Shown: positions 15,985 through 24,736 of the stretch, piece by piece
Layout: every line of letters starts with the position of its first letter
Numbering within the stretch: the stretch's first letter is position 1
Assembly: GCA_900771995.1 (NCBI GenBank)
Contig: CAAGQC010000001.1
Coordinates: forward strand, 1 to 42,240
From: Lachnospiraceae bacterium
Lineage (GTDB): Bacteria > Bacillota > Clostridia > Lachnospirales > Lachnospiraceae
Reading direction: 5' to 3'
Length of the DNA stretch: 42,240 nt
Translations under genes and position numbers: made by a program
Notes under the pieces: model-generated
The model's database searches: none
Told to the model about the DNA's origin: nothing
Seen by the model: the letters and a program-made list of their open reading frames with translations, nothing else

Positions 15985-17355
15985 TTATTGCCCCATATTG
16001 AATTCTACAGTAGACTGCGCCTCTGCAATCGCTGCATCCAGGTCAGATTTGCCGTTGATTACCTTGGAAAGTGCAATGCCCAGTGCTTCTTTTTCTTCGG
16101 TCCAATAGATGCCCTTGTTTACTGTGGGAATCTTGCTGCCATAAGATACGATCTTGGAGTAAATAGCTTCGTCACCGAAGTAAGCGGATTTCTGGTTATA
16201 AGCATCACTTTCTGCGGCGGGCAGATAGGTAGCAATAGCACCGAGATCTCCCAGAATACTATCATAGAAATCTGTGCTGCCTGCCCAGGTAGACTTGAAG
16301 AAATCCACTGCCAGATCATAGTTCTTGGATGCGGAGCATACAGCCCAGGTAGAACCACCCTGTGCGGAATAATTGGTAGCGCCGGGATAATCATTCAGTT
16401 TCGGCATGTTGGTCACTGCCCAGTTGCCTTCCTGCTCTGCCTGATCGGTGGACATAATGGTTGCACAGATCCACGAACCGTTGATAGTACCTACTACCGT
16501 ACCATTATTGATGGAGCCCTGATATCCGGACCAGTCTACCTGTTCCTGCAGAATACCTTCTTTTACCAGTGTCATATAGACATCCATTGCTTCCTTCAGG
16601 CCCTCATTGTCCACCAGATCAATGTTACCGTTCTCATCAAATACGGAGATGCCTGCAGACTGTAAGATCATGTTCAGCAGATCGGGCTCACCCTGTACAT
16701 TGGTCAGCATCGGCATGCCGGTCTTTTCTTTTACGACTTTACCGATCTCAATAAACTGATCCCAGGTAATGTCTGTCAGATCTTCCACTGTGTAGCCTGC
16801 CTGCTCCAGATAATCGGTACGATAGCATGCGATAACGGTATTACTGTCATAAGGAACACCGAAATTTCTGCCACCGCTTACGGAATTGGCAACCTTGGAA
16901 GCTGCAAAATCAGAAAATGCAATTCCGGAATCCGTCAGATCTGCAAATACTTCCGGATAGTTCTGTAAATACTTGGTAAATACCTGATCATCCATCAGGA
17001 AGACATCCGGAAGGGAATCCAGCTGACCGCTCATGGCGCAGGTCTGTACGATGGTCTGAATATCCTTGGATAATGTCTCCTCCACCACGATGGACACTCC
17101 GGGATGCTCCGCCTCATACATAGCTCCTGCGGTCTTCATGGCATCCACATTAAAGGAATCCCAACACCATACTTTCAGTGTCTGCTCTCCTGCAGGGGTC
17201 TCAGCCGCTGCCTCGGTTTTGGTACTCTCTGTTGCTGCCTGTGTCTGGCTGTCTGTTCCGGCAGCCGGTGCAGCACTGTTGTCTGCATTTCCGCAAGCCA
17301 CAAGAGACAGAGCCATCATGGCTGTCATCAGAATCGATAATACTTTTTTCTTCAT
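15985..17355 (-). CDS. Sugar ABC transporter substrate-binding lipoprotein
   Basis: Family 1 extracellular solute-binding protein that captures a sugar for the two permeases downstream. It has 456 residues, a signal peptide with lipobox LVAC (Cys21), an Ala/Thr-rich linker, then the two-lobed binding fold starting at QTLKVWCWDSFNVDAMK. The ATG at 17355 follows GGGAGG by 7 nt; the open frame upstream is not similar. It is visibly paralogous to the sensor-associated binding protein at 17591-18886 (same VWxWDxxFNV opening, then DYLEQAGYTxED near the middle). It has a leader with a 6-bp hairpin and probably depends on the YesN-type regulator upstream. Confidence 0.93.
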   Translation of the reverse strand: MKKKVLSILMTAMMALSLVACGNADNSAAPAAGTDSQTQAATESTKTEAAAETPAGEQTLKVWCWDSFNVDAMKTAGAMYEAEHPGVSIVVEETLSKDIQTIVQTCAMSGQLDSLPDVFLMDDQVFTKYLQNYPEVFADLTDSGIAFSDFAASKVANSVSGGRNFGVPYDSNTVIACYRTDYLEQAGYTVEDLTDITWDQFIEIGKVVKEKTGMPMLTNVQGEPDLLNMILQSAGISVFDENGNIDLVDNEGLKEAMDVYMTLVKEGILQEQVDWSGYQGSINNGTVVGTINGSWICATIMSTDQAEQEGNWAVTNMPKLNDYPGATNYSAQGGSTWAVCSASKNYDLAVDFFKSTWAGSTDFYDSILGDLGAIATYLPAAESDAYNQKSAYFGDEAIYSKIVSYGSKIPTVNKGIYWTEEKEALGIALSKVINGKSDLDAAIAEAQSTVEFNMGQ

Positions 17356-17570
17356 AGTAACCTCCCAAATACTCAATCGTTTCAACCGTTTTCCGGTTGC
17401 CTTTCGTTTACAATAAGAGCTTACCATTTATAACATCTTCACAGGTAACACTATGTTGGCATTAATTTTCATTTAATTGGGATAGTTGCAAAAGCACTTG
17501 AACTATTTTAGAAAACTGAGATTTTTTTAAGTTTCTCCGGGCAGTCGCATGTCTTCCCGGCTCCTTGTCT
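17356..17570 (-). promoter_or_regulatory. Leader and promoter region of the ABC importer operon
   Basis: On the minus strand there is a -10-like TATAAA about 75-80 nt upstream of the start, without a good -35, as expected for an activator-dependent promoter. The leader carries a hairpin CAACCG-gaaaa-CGGTTG (17383-17399) and an imperfect tandem repeat AACGGTTGA / AACGATTGA. Candidate targets of the adjacent AraC-type regulator; this is inference. Confidence 0.4.
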
Positions 17571-17606
17571 AAAAAAACAGTTGCCAGAGATCACTCCCTG
17601 GCAACC
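17571..17606 (-). terminator. Intrinsic terminator overlapping the stop of the sensor binding-protein gene
   Basis: Stem GTTGCCAG / CTGGCAAC (17598-17605 with 17580-17587), 10-nt loop, then a run of seven T on the minus strand. The TGA of the gene (17591-17593) sits inside the loop, so the end of the coding sequence doubles as the terminator. It separates the signalling operon from the transport operon. Confidence 0.85.
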
Positions 17607-18886
17607 GCCTCCGCCTTTTCCTGCACCCTGTGCAAACAGGTCCGCAGATCATCATTTACCAGTACATTCTGAAATTCCGCTTCCAGAATATCCTCTATTT
17701 CATAAGTTTTGCTTCCGTAATTAACTACCGGGATCTGTGTCTCCAATTCCGTCAGAAGCTTTGTCACCTGTTGTCCGCCAAAATACGGATCCTCTCTCTC
17801 ATAATTGGACAGTACCGTCGGGTCCTTCACCGCCGGAACAATTCCGATTTCTGTGATCAGCTGATCCAGCAGTGCGTCATTCTCTCCGAACATTGCTATG
17901 ATAAAATCCGTTGCAGCCTCCGAATGTGCGGAATTTTTCAATACATACCAGCCACTGCCTCCCACATTGGATGCTGCAACCGCATTTTCATTTCCTGCCA
18001 GTACTGGAATCGATGCGATCCGCCACAGCCCCTCCTGTTCCGGTCTCGCCTTAATATTCGAAATGATCCAGCCGCCACTGATCACCGATGCCACCTCTCC
18101 CTGTTGAAAAGCGGAAATGAATTCATTCCAGCCGTTCACGCTGCGCCCAACATTGCTCTCCAGAAGCTGCCTGTAGATTTCCATGGCCTGATATAGTGCT
18201 GGATTTTTCTGGATGTCTACACTTACTCCGTCTTCCTGCACGTACCAGCTTCCGCAGCTCTGCATGATCACTCTGACCAGGGGAAAATCCGTGGGATCCA
18301 GTGTCAGCATGGGAATTCCGGTCTTATGATAAACATCTTCCCCAATTTCAATATATCTCTCCCAGGTCAGATTCTGCATATCTTCCTCTGTATACCCCGC
18401 CTGTTCCAACAAATCTATACGATAGAAAAGAGCCGCCGTACCACTGTCAAACGGAATGCCATACATTCTGTCGTTTCGGGAGCATAATTTTCTCTTATAA
18501 TCCACGAATTTATCATAATTCATACGATCCGTCAGATCCACAAATTCATCGTCAAACTGTACCAGCATTTCCTGCACATCGTAATCTTCCAGCATAATAA
18601 TATCTGGCAGGTCTTCGTACAACTCTGCAGACAGAAGATTTTTAATATCTGTCTGGATCTCTTCTCTCTCTTTTGTAATGACCTGAATCATAAGTTCCGG
18701 ATGTGTCTCTTCGTATAGTGCCGCTGCCGTTTTGGCTGCCTTGACATTGAAGGTTTCATCCCAGGTCCAGACAGTGATTTCTTTCCGCTCCGGTTTCCCC
18801 GGGACAACCTCTTTCCCGCATCCGCATAGGAAGGTCATCATCCAGAAGAAAACAACAAACAGTATCCCTGTTTTTCTATTTTTCAT
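17591..18886 (-). CDS. Substrate-binding lipoprotein of the YesMN signalling operon
   Basis: A second family 1 solute-binding lipoprotein, 431 residues, lipobox LCGC (Cys23), opening with ITVWTWDETFNVKAAKTAAA. It overlaps the sensor-kinase gene by 11 bp and ends at a terminator, so it belongs to the regulator-kinase operon and not to the permeases. It is clearly related to the transport binding protein downstream. In known three-part systems of Clostridia a periplasmic-type binding protein passes the sugar signal to a LytS/YesM kinase; I infer the same here. Alternatively it feeds the same permeases with a different ligand range. Confidence in the family is high, in the sensing role moderate. 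Confidence 0.9.
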   Translation of the reverse strand: MKNRKTGILFVVFFWMMTFLCGCGKEVVPGKPERKEITVWTWDETFNVKAAKTAAALYEETHPELMIQVITKEREEIQTDIKNLLSAELYEDLPDIIMLEDYDVQEMLVQFDDEFVDLTDRMNYDKFVDYKRKLCSRNDRMYGIPFDSGTAALFYRIDLLEQAGYTEEDMQNLTWERYIEIGEDVYHKTGIPMLTLDPTDFPLVRVIMQSCGSWYVQEDGVSVDIQKNPALYQAMEIYRQLLESNVGRSVNGWNEFISAFQQGEVASVISGGWIISNIKARPEQEGLWRIASIPVLAGNENAVAASNVGGSGWYVLKNSAHSEAATDFIIAMFGENDALLDQLITEIGIVPAVKDPTVLSNYEREDPYFGGQQVTKLLTELETQIPVVNYGSKTYEIEDILEAEFQNVLVNDDLRTCLHRVQEKAEAVARE

Positions 18887-20687
18887 GTTCTTTCCGGCTC
18901 CTTTCTTCCCCGGAGTGGTTTGCAGGTAATCGTATAATTACTTCCGTGCCTTCCTGTGGCCTGCTGTTCACAGACACTCCATACTGTTTTCCATATAGCA
19001 GTTCCAGCCGCTCCTGTACATTATGAATACCGATGCCGGAAAAATGCTCCTTATTCCCTGCCTGTTTCACCGCCTCTTCCGCACGGTTCTGTTCCATTCC
19101 CACACCATCATCCACAATGCGGATCTCCAGTTCTCCCTCTTTTTCTTTCATATAGATTTCGATTGTGCCGCTTTGCCCGGACGGAAACGCATGGAAAAAA
19201 GCATTCTCCACAAACGGCTGCAAAATCATTTTCGGCAACAGACAGTCTCTGCAATTCCGGGATACATAAAACTCTACCTGCACCGCATTCCCATAACGGG
19301 TATGATTGATCAGGATATAATTTTCCAGATTCTGTATTTCCTGTTCAATGGTAATAAACTCATCGGTATTACTTATGGTATTGCGCAACAGACTGATAAA
19401 AGCATCAATGGTCTGTACCGTACGTTCTCTGTCATTCTGATACACCAGCCATTTAATACTTGCCAGCGTATTATAAATATAATGGGGATTGATCTGCATC
19501 TGCAAAGCCTTAATTTCTGATCTTCTACGTGCCTTCTGTGTTGCCATCAGTTCATTGATATAGTTTTGCAGGTCATCCAACATATAGTTATAGGTGGCTG
19601 CCAGTTCCCGTACTTCTGTAGTTCCTTCCACCGGCATGTATTGCCCGAAATCTCCCTGCCTTATCTGGCCCATGCGCTGTACCAGTTCAGACAAGGGCCT
19701 CAGTGTCTGTCTGGTATAGGCAAGGCATAACAACAGAATTACCGCTCCCACTACGGCACACAGCAGGATCAGAAGAGGCATGTTATACAGGCGCCCAAGG
19801 GCCATATCATTGTCCGTCACACCGTACAGTCTGCATCCCAGATATTGCAGATCCTTCTGCATGACAGTAAGCGATACCCCGTTATCGCGCATACGGAACA
19901 GGCTCTGTCCATTCTCTTCCGCTCTTGTGTACCATCCACTTTCTGCCATCGTCCCCACCACGGGAGCATCACTGGAACAGATGATCCGCCCTTCTTCATC
20001 TATAAGATACATATTGGTATTCTCTGTAATGAAGTAGTCATAATAACGCTTCAGTTCATCCATAGTCAATGTAATCAACACCACACCATAGATTTCCTTG
20101 CTCTCATGATAATACAATGCTTTGGATACAATGATTACATCCATATCCCGGCCGGTAGCGGTATAGGCTCCGCGGGAATAAGTATAATGCAGCACCTCCG
20201 GCTCCCGGATTGCCAGCAATACCGGTCTGCTGTTCCATATCTCCTGGTCGGTTGCCGTAATGGTTTCCGTTCTGGACAGATAATGTTTTCCACCGACACC
20301 CATGACCAGAATATTCAGTCGCTCCAGATCGGAAGCTTTGCTCTGCTCCAGATCCTTCTCCATCTGATAGATGTTCTGAAAAGTACGAACATTGTCAAAC
20401 TGGTCTCCTTCCGTCAGGTACAGGCGAAAGGCCCAGCTGGCATCAATAGCATCCGTGATATTCTGCAGATTTTCATGGAAAGTATTCCACTCCTCTTCCA
20501 CCTGTAAAAACACTTTCTCCTGAGATCTGCCATAAGTGTCTGTAAAAACATTTTTGGACATTCCCAGTACCAGACAGCTTACCACAATGGCAATCAGTAA
20601 TATTCCGAGCAATACCATCCCCAGAATTCTCACGGCAAAACTGTTCCACCATTCTCTTCTGTCTTCTCTCACGCGTTTCGTCTCCAT
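18876..20687 (-). CDS. Sensor histidine kinase, YesM type
   Basis: A membrane sensor kinase of the HisKA_7TM-less YesM/LytS class, 603 residues. First span about 18-42, a large extracytoplasmic dCache-like sensory region (about 45-300), second span about 303-323, then HAMP (about 325-378). The His_kinase domain has phospho-acceptor His402 in QMQINPHYIYNTL. The ATPase domain has N-box LQPFVENAFFH (489-499), G1 DDGVGM (526-531) and G2 GIGIHNVQER (551-560). It overlaps the regulator gene by 19 bp upstream and the lipoprotein gene by 11 bp downstream. Such tight packing suggests equal production of all three proteins. It probably phosphorylates the adjacent YesN-like regulator. Confidence 0.94.
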   Translation of the reverse strand: METKRVREDRREWWNSFAVRILGMVLLGILLIAIVVSCLVLGMSKNVFTDTYGRSQEKVFLQVEEEWNTFHENLQNITDAIDASWAFRLYLTEGDQFDNVRTFQNIYQMEKDLEQSKASDLERLNILVMGVGGKHYLSRTETITATDQEIWNSRPVLLAIREPEVLHYTYSRGAYTATGRDMDVIIVSKALYYHESKEIYGVVLITLTMDELKRYYDYFITENTNMYLIDEEGRIICSSDAPVVGTMAESGWYTRAEENGQSLFRMRDNGVSLTVMQKDLQYLGCRLYGVTDNDMALGRLYNMPLLILLCAVVGAVILLLCLAYTRQTLRPLSELVQRMGQIRQGDFGQYMPVEGTTEVRELAATYNYMLDDLQNYINELMATQKARRRSEIKALQMQINPHYIYNTLASIKWLVYQNDRERTVQTIDAFISLLRNTISNTDEFITIEQEIQNLENYILINHTRYGNAVQVEFYVSRNCRDCLLPKMILQPFVENAFFHAFPSGQSGTIEIYMKEKEGELEIRIVDDGVGMEQNRAEEAVKQAGNKEHFSGIGIHNVQERLELLYGKQYGVSVNSRPQEGTEVIIRLPANHSGEERSRKEHEK

Positions 20688-22195
20688 ACCGACGGTGTCT
20701 CTCCTGTGATCTTTTTAAATACACGGCAAAAATAGCTGTGCTCCGCATAACCTACTTCGCTGCTGATCTGTGAGATAGGAAGCGTACTCTCCTGCAACAG
20801 TCTGCAAGCCTTATTGATCCTGACACGATTCAGATAGTCACTGAATCCTTCCTGCATCTGCTGACTGAAATATGCTGACAGATAGTGGTAGTTGAAATTA
20901 AATTCCCCTGCCAGATCCTCCAGTTTCAGATCTTCTCTGTAGTTCTTCTCTATGTATGCCAGCATTCTGTCAATGCGTGCATCTGTCTGCTGTTCGTTCT
21001 GTCCGGACAGCCGCTCCATTTCCTCCAAAATTCCTTCCACGCATTCCAGATAATCTTCCGCATAGAGAGCCCGGTTCACAGCACGGAAATATTTCTTCCG
21101 GTATTCTTCCTGTACTTCATCTCCCAACTGCAGAAAATCCAGAAAATGATAAATCATATTCTTAATCTGGTTCTTCAGACGGTAAGCGTCCATCTGCCCT
21201 TCCACTGCCCGCCTGTTGTATTCCCCCAACAGTACAAGCGCTTCCCTGTACTGCTTATTATTCAGCAGATGATTGTATTTAAAGAAATCAAATTTCTCAA
21301 TCTGAGGGATTTCCTCCTCTTCTTTTCCGGTACTGACAAGAAAGCTGCTGCCACGATAATAAAAAGCTTTCTCTGTATTCTTCAGAATATCCTGCTGATA
21401 TCCCTTTCGCAGATCCTCCGGCCGATCCATACGTCTGCTTAGAATTCCAAAGACTCCGGGACACAGAAGTCTCATCTGTTGCATCATGGTCTCCAGGCCT
21501 TCCCGTATTCCCTTTTCTCCGGATAATTCATAATTCAATACTACACAAAACAATCCATCTTTCAAAGAAAGCCACATTTTTCTGACCGGAGTCCAGTTCG
21601 CTCCCGACAGTTCTCTCTGAAGTTTCTGATATAGCACTTCATTGATGCTACGGTCATTCTCCGTCTCCCTGCCACTGGTCACCGCCAAAATTCTAAAATA
21701 AGATGCAGAAAAACAATTTCTGCCCAATTCCCTGTTCCATTCACTGTCATGCCCCAACAGATAGCGTTCTACCAGATGTTCGTAATGAATCTCCCCGGAT
21801 TCTCCTCCCATTCTAGCTCCCGGAATACGGTCTACCGCTTTCTTCAACGCTCTGCGTAACTCCTCCGGGTTCAATGTCGGTTTCAGAATATAATCCACCA
21901 CACCGTTAATCAGCGTATGTCTCACATATTCATATTTATCATAACCGCTCAATATAATAGTCTGAATCCGTGGATACATCCGGTGTACCGCTTCCGAGAA
22001 ATCCACACCATCCAACTGCGGCATTACAATATCGCAGATAATGATCTGCGGAGCCAGGCTCTCTATACACCGGAGTGCTTCGGCACCGTTGGTCGCTTCT
22101 CCAACGATTTCGAAGCCTTCCTTCTCCCAATCGATCATGTACTTCAATCCCTGGCGCATAATATATTCATCATCTACGATCAATACTTTTATCAT
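20669..22195 (-). CDS. Response regulator with AraC-type DNA-binding domain, YesN type
   Basis: Cytoplasmic two-component regulator, 508 residues. The receiver domain (1-120) has Asp8/Asp9, phospho-acceptor Asp55 in ICDIVMPQLDG, Ser83 and Lys105 in YILKPT. A long linker of about 270 residues follows. The C-terminal double helix-turn-helix AraC domain covers about 405-508 (YLNRVRINKACRLLQEST, then VGYAEHSYFCRVFKKITGETP). The ATG at 22195 is preferred because the receiver fold begins at MIKVLIVDDE; a GTG at 22228 with AAAGG upstream is the alternative. It heads the signalling operon and is expected to activate the sugar importer operon downstream. Confidence 0.93.
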   Translation of the reverse strand: MIKVLIVDDEYIMRQGLKYMIDWEKEGFEIVGEATNGAEALRCIESLAPQIIICDIVMPQLDGVDFSEAVHRMYPRIQTIILSGYDKYEYVRHTLINGVVDYILKPTLNPEELRRALKKAVDRIPGARMGGESGEIHYEHLVERYLLGHDSEWNRELGRNCFSASYFRILAVTSGRETENDRSINEVLYQKLQRELSGANWTPVRKMWLSLKDGLFCVVLNYELSGEKGIREGLETMMQQMRLLCPGVFGILSRRMDRPEDLRKGYQQDILKNTEKAFYYRGSSFLVSTGKEEEEIPQIEKFDFFKYNHLLNNKQYREALVLLGEYNRRAVEGQMDAYRLKNQIKNMIYHFLDFLQLGDEVQEEYRKKYFRAVNRALYAEDYLECVEGILEEMERLSGQNEQQTDARIDRMLAYIEKNYREDLKLEDLAGEFNFNYHYLSAYFSQQMQEGFSDYLNRVRINKACRLLQESTLPISQISSEVGYAEHSYFCRVFKKITGETPSVWRRNA

Positions 22196-22281
22196 AACCT
22201 GCCCACCCATACAATAGAAATCACTCACAAAACCTTTTCAGGACTCCATTTTCCAATGTTTACCGGTTCCTGAATAATTAC

Positions 22282-22310
22282 ATCATAGCATTATTTTGGG
22301 ATTCCGGAAA
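22282..22310 (-). promoter_or_regulatory. Possible promoter of the YesNM operon
   Basis: On the minus strand, TTTCCG (22305-22310), a 17-nt spacer and TATGAT (22282-22287). The -35 is weak. The small palindrome ATTCCGGAAA overlaps the -35. Confidence 0.35.
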
Positions 22311-22397
22311 GTTTCGTCCCCTACCTTCCCAAAAAAATATTAAAATCTCAAAATTGTGCAAATGCCATCCTTTCTATCAAAAACTGAAAATGTCCAG

Positions 22398-22427
22398 TTG
22401 CGTATTCTGCCCCATGTATGTTACAAT
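22398..22427 (+). promoter_or_regulatory. Promoter of the 158-residue membrane protein gene
   Basis: TTGCGT (22398-22403), an 18-nt spacer and TACAAT (22422-22427), about 45 nt before the ATG at 22473. Confidence 0.55.
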
Positions 22428-22472
22428 GTCCAATAGGAATTTGTTCCGATTAACTGAAGGAGGGACTGTAAA

Positions 22473-22949
22473 ATGAGTCCGGTTGCAATCACATTATTAG
22501 TTATTGTAATAGTACTTGCGATTATCATTGCAGTATTATATTTCTTAGGTAAGAAAGCACAGAAAAAACAGGCAGAACAGCAGGAACTGCTGGAAGCCAA
22601 CAAACAGACCGTATCCATGCTGATCATCGATAAGAAACGCATGAAGCTGAAAGATGCCGGTCTTCCGCAGATGGTCATTGACCAGACCCCGAAGATGATG
22701 CGTGGATCCAAGCTTCCCATCGTCAAGGCAAAGGTCGGACCCCAGATCGTATCCCTGATCTGTGACGAGAAGATCTTCGACAACGTTCCTGTGAAAAAGG
22801 AAGTAAAGGCCGTTGTCAGCGGTATCTATGTACTGGATGTCAAGGGACTGCACGGCAAGACCGAAGCTGCTCCCGAGAAAAAGAAAGGCTTCTTCAAGCG
22901 TCTGGTTGCCACGGCTCAGGAAAAGGCCGGAGCAAAACCCGTCAAGTAA
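22473..22949 (+). CDS. Conserved small membrane-anchored protein, function unknown
   Basis: A 158-residue protein: one N-terminal membrane span (residues 4-25), a short charged helix with KKAQKKQAEQQ, then a compact soluble domain (about 45-130) with alternating strands such as KLPIVKAKVGPQIVSLICD and VKAVVSGIYVLDVKG. A basic tail (EKKKGFFKRL) closes it. The topology implies a cytoplasmic domain held at the membrane. The start is secured by AAGGAGGG 8 nt upstream, the 5' side by a promoter and the 3' side by a terminator (22962-23000). I do not recognise a named family; similar proteins occur in Lachnospiraceae, to my knowledge without function. Confidence 0.7.
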   Translation: MSPVAITLLVIVIVLAIIIAVLYFLGKKAQKKQAEQQELLEANKQTVSMLIIDKKRMKLKDAGLPQMVIDQTPKMMRGSKLPIVKAKVGPQIVSLICDEKIFDNVPVKKEVKAVVSGIYVLDVKGLHGKTEAAPEKKKGFFKRLVATAQEKAGAKPVK

Positions 22950-22961
22950 ATTAGGAACAGT

Positions 22962-23000
22962 AAAAATTCCGGAAGGATCAAAATCCTCCCGGAATTTTTT
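22962..23000. terminator. Bidirectional intrinsic terminator
   Basis: AAAAATTCCGG / CCGGAATTTTTT with inner AGGAT / ATCCT. T-runs on both sides serve the membrane-protein gene (plus) and the convergent DUF1934 gene (minus). Confidence 0.85.
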
Positions 23001-23012
23001 ATGTCTGTCTTT

Positions 23013-23438
23013 TTATTTCTCCCGAATATGTATCTTCAAGCAGCTTTCGCTCAGAGGTTCGCCCTCATGATCCAGCGTATATTCCACCGTCACATGGATC
23101 TGATCCTCCTGCTCCTCCACCAGCACCTTACCGGTCTCGATTCCCAGAAGCAGCTGGCCGTAAGGCGTATTGTAGGGAATCATGTGTCTCTTATTTTCCT
23201 CAAAGATCATATGCATCTCCGAGTTCCCCTGTCTGGTCAGTTCCAGCAGATGATCCCGAAACTTGATCCGGCTCTTGCAGGGTGCGTCCAGCCCTTCCAT
23301 CTGTTCCTCATAGAGCAGATAGTGACTGTCGTTTCTCTTAAAATATTGTGCCGGCTGCGCAGTCTCCACCGCGTCGCTCTCCTGATCCTGTCCGGAAGCA
23401 TGCAGACCGGACAGAACAAGTTCTACCTCTCGATTCAT
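23013..23438 (-). CDS. DUF1934 family protein (YwiB-like)
   Basis: A 141-residue cytoplasmic beta-barrel-type protein of the DUF1934 family. Features: the strand HYLLYEEQMEG, then KSRIKFRDHLLELTRQG, the central PYNTPYGQLLLGIETGKV typical of the family, and a final strand pattern VTVEYTLDHEGEPLSESCL. In Bacillus the homologue YwiB sits beside argS. Here it follows murI by 21 nt and is almost surely co-transcribed with it. The fold resembles small ligand-binding calycin-like barrels; no ligand is known. Confidence 0.85.
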   Translation of the reverse strand: MNREVELVLSGLHASGQDQESDAVETAQPAQYFKRNDSHYLLYEEQMEGLDAPCKSRIKFRDHLLELTRQGNSEMHMIFEENKRHMIPYNTPYGQLLLGIETGKVLVEEQEDQIHVTVEYTLDHEGEPLSESCLKIHIREK

Positions 23439-23459
23439 TTTCTACTGTCCTTTAATTCT

Positions 23460-24302
23460 TTAATACTCGTCGATCTTGATGGTCTTGGCCGACAGGATCC
23501 CGTATTTGATAATGGAATTGGCAAATCTCTTGAACTTCTCCGCACCATCGCTGACGTAGAACTGGTACTTGTTCTCTCCCAGATGAGGCTGCTCATCGTT
23601 GAGAATATGATAATGCTGTAACAGCTCCTTCAGTTCTCTGGCGGTCTCGTATGCCGGATTCACCAGTGTCACCTGATCTCCCATGACACGTCCTACCGTG
23701 GAACGGATCAGCGGATAATGGGTACAGCCCAGGATCAGCGTGTCGATGTCGATATCGATCAGTTCCGTCAGATAACGCTTGGCGATCTCATCGGTCACAG
23801 GATCTTCCCACAGGCCTTCTTCCACCAAAGGTACAAACAGCGGACAGGCCTTGCCGTAGATCGTAACATTTTTATTCAGTTCCTGTATGTATTTGTTGTA
23901 CATCTGGCTGCCGATGGTCGCTTCTGTAGCGATAACTCCGATCCGGCCGTTGCGTGTCACCTCCGCCGCGGTCTTTGCCCCCGGCTTGATCACGCCGATG
24001 ATCGGCACGTCGATCTCTTTTTCCAGTTCATCCAGAGCGTAGGCGCTTGCCGTATTACAGGCCACCACAATGGTCTTCACCTGAAAAGTCTCTAAGAACC
24101 GTACAATCTGCTTCGAGAAACGGGTCACGGTCTCCTTCGACTTACTGCCATAGGGCATTCTTGCCGTATCTCCGAAATATATGATCTTCTCATTGGGAAT
24201 CTGCCGCATGATCTCCCGGGCCACGGTCAGTCCGCCGATGCCGGAATCGAATACCCCGATGGGAGCATCTTTTTTCAGCGCAGTAACATTCTCCTGATAC
24301 AT
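23460..24302 (-). CDS. murI: Glutamate racemase
   Basis: Converts L-glutamate to D-glutamate for peptidoglycan precursor synthesis in the cytoplasm. 280 residues. The two catalytic cysteines are Cys82 in VVACNTASA and Cys193 in LGCTHYPL; the N-terminal motif GVFDSGIGGLTVAREI (17-32) and YFGDTARMPYG (42-52) bind the substrate. It has AAGGAG 6-7 nt before the ATG. It lies between a small membrane protein (13 nt upstream) and the DUF1934 gene, forming a three-gene unit ending at 22962-23000. The first 13 residues extend beyond the conserved fold, which is common. Confidence 0.96.
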   Translation of the reverse strand: MYQENVTALKKDAPIGVFDSGIGGLTVAREIMRQIPNEKIIYFGDTARMPYGSKSKETVTRFSKQIVRFLETFQVKTIVVACNTASAYALDELEKEIDVPIIGVIKPGAKTAAEVTRNGRIGVIATEATIGSQMYNKYIQELNKNVTIYGKACPLFVPLVEEGLWEDPVTDEIAKRYLTELIDIDIDTLILGCTHYPLIRSTVGRVMGDQVTLVNPAYETARELKELLQHYHILNDEQPHLGENKYQFYVSDGAEKFKRFANSIIKYGILSAKTIKIDEY

Positions 24303-24315
24303 GGGATTTCTCCTT

Positions 24316-24645
24316 TTATTTTTTTAACATCGTAAGCAATCTGCTTTTGAACCGGATCTGCTGCGGATCCGCCTCCAGAATCTTCCAGTAGATCTGACTG
24401 TCGGAATTCCATTCTACCACTTCCGGACCGGTCTGTACAGTCTCTGCCTCCATAGCTTCCGTTTCCTCGTACACGATCTCGTAGGTGGAGGGCAGCATGG
24501 TCAGTTCCGGGTAGATCACACCCCACCAGCCGTAACAGGCCAGTGCCACAGTCATGACCCGTATCCCCTGCGCCAGCCGGTGCAATACTTTCTTCTCTGA
24601 GACCATTTTACGATATTTTTCATAAGAAACATATAATCTATCCAT
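24316..24645 (-). CDS. Small membrane protein upstream of murI, function unknown
   Basis: A 109-residue protein with a basic N-terminal region (SYEKYRKMVSEKKVLHRLAQ), one membrane span (about 28-48, including ALACYGWWGVIYPEL) and an acidic outward-facing stretch rich in Glu (VYEETEAMEAE), ending WKILEADPQQIRFKSRLLTM. No domain is recognised. The ATG at 24645 is preferred to one 18 nt upstream because AGAGGA lies 6 nt before it. It is separated from murI by only 13 nt. Co-transcription with murI hints at an envelope role; this is inference. Confidence 0.65.
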   Translation of the reverse strand: MDRLYVSYEKYRKMVSEKKVLHRLAQGIRVMTVALACYGWWGVIYPELTMLPSTYEIVYEETEAMEAETVQTGPEVVEWNSDSQIYWKILEADPQQIRFKSRLLTMLKK

Positions 24646-24736
24646 CAGCGTTCCTCTTTCCATGAATTTCCTTTTTCTTCTATGAAAATCATATGGAAAT
24701 CATTACCGCTTTCCGGACAGATTATACTTTTGAAAA

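Noticed and set aside
17373..17400. Catabolite-response (cre) element in the importer leader
   Set aside because: Two AAACGNT-like cores exist but the flanks mismatch the cre consensus at three or more positions.
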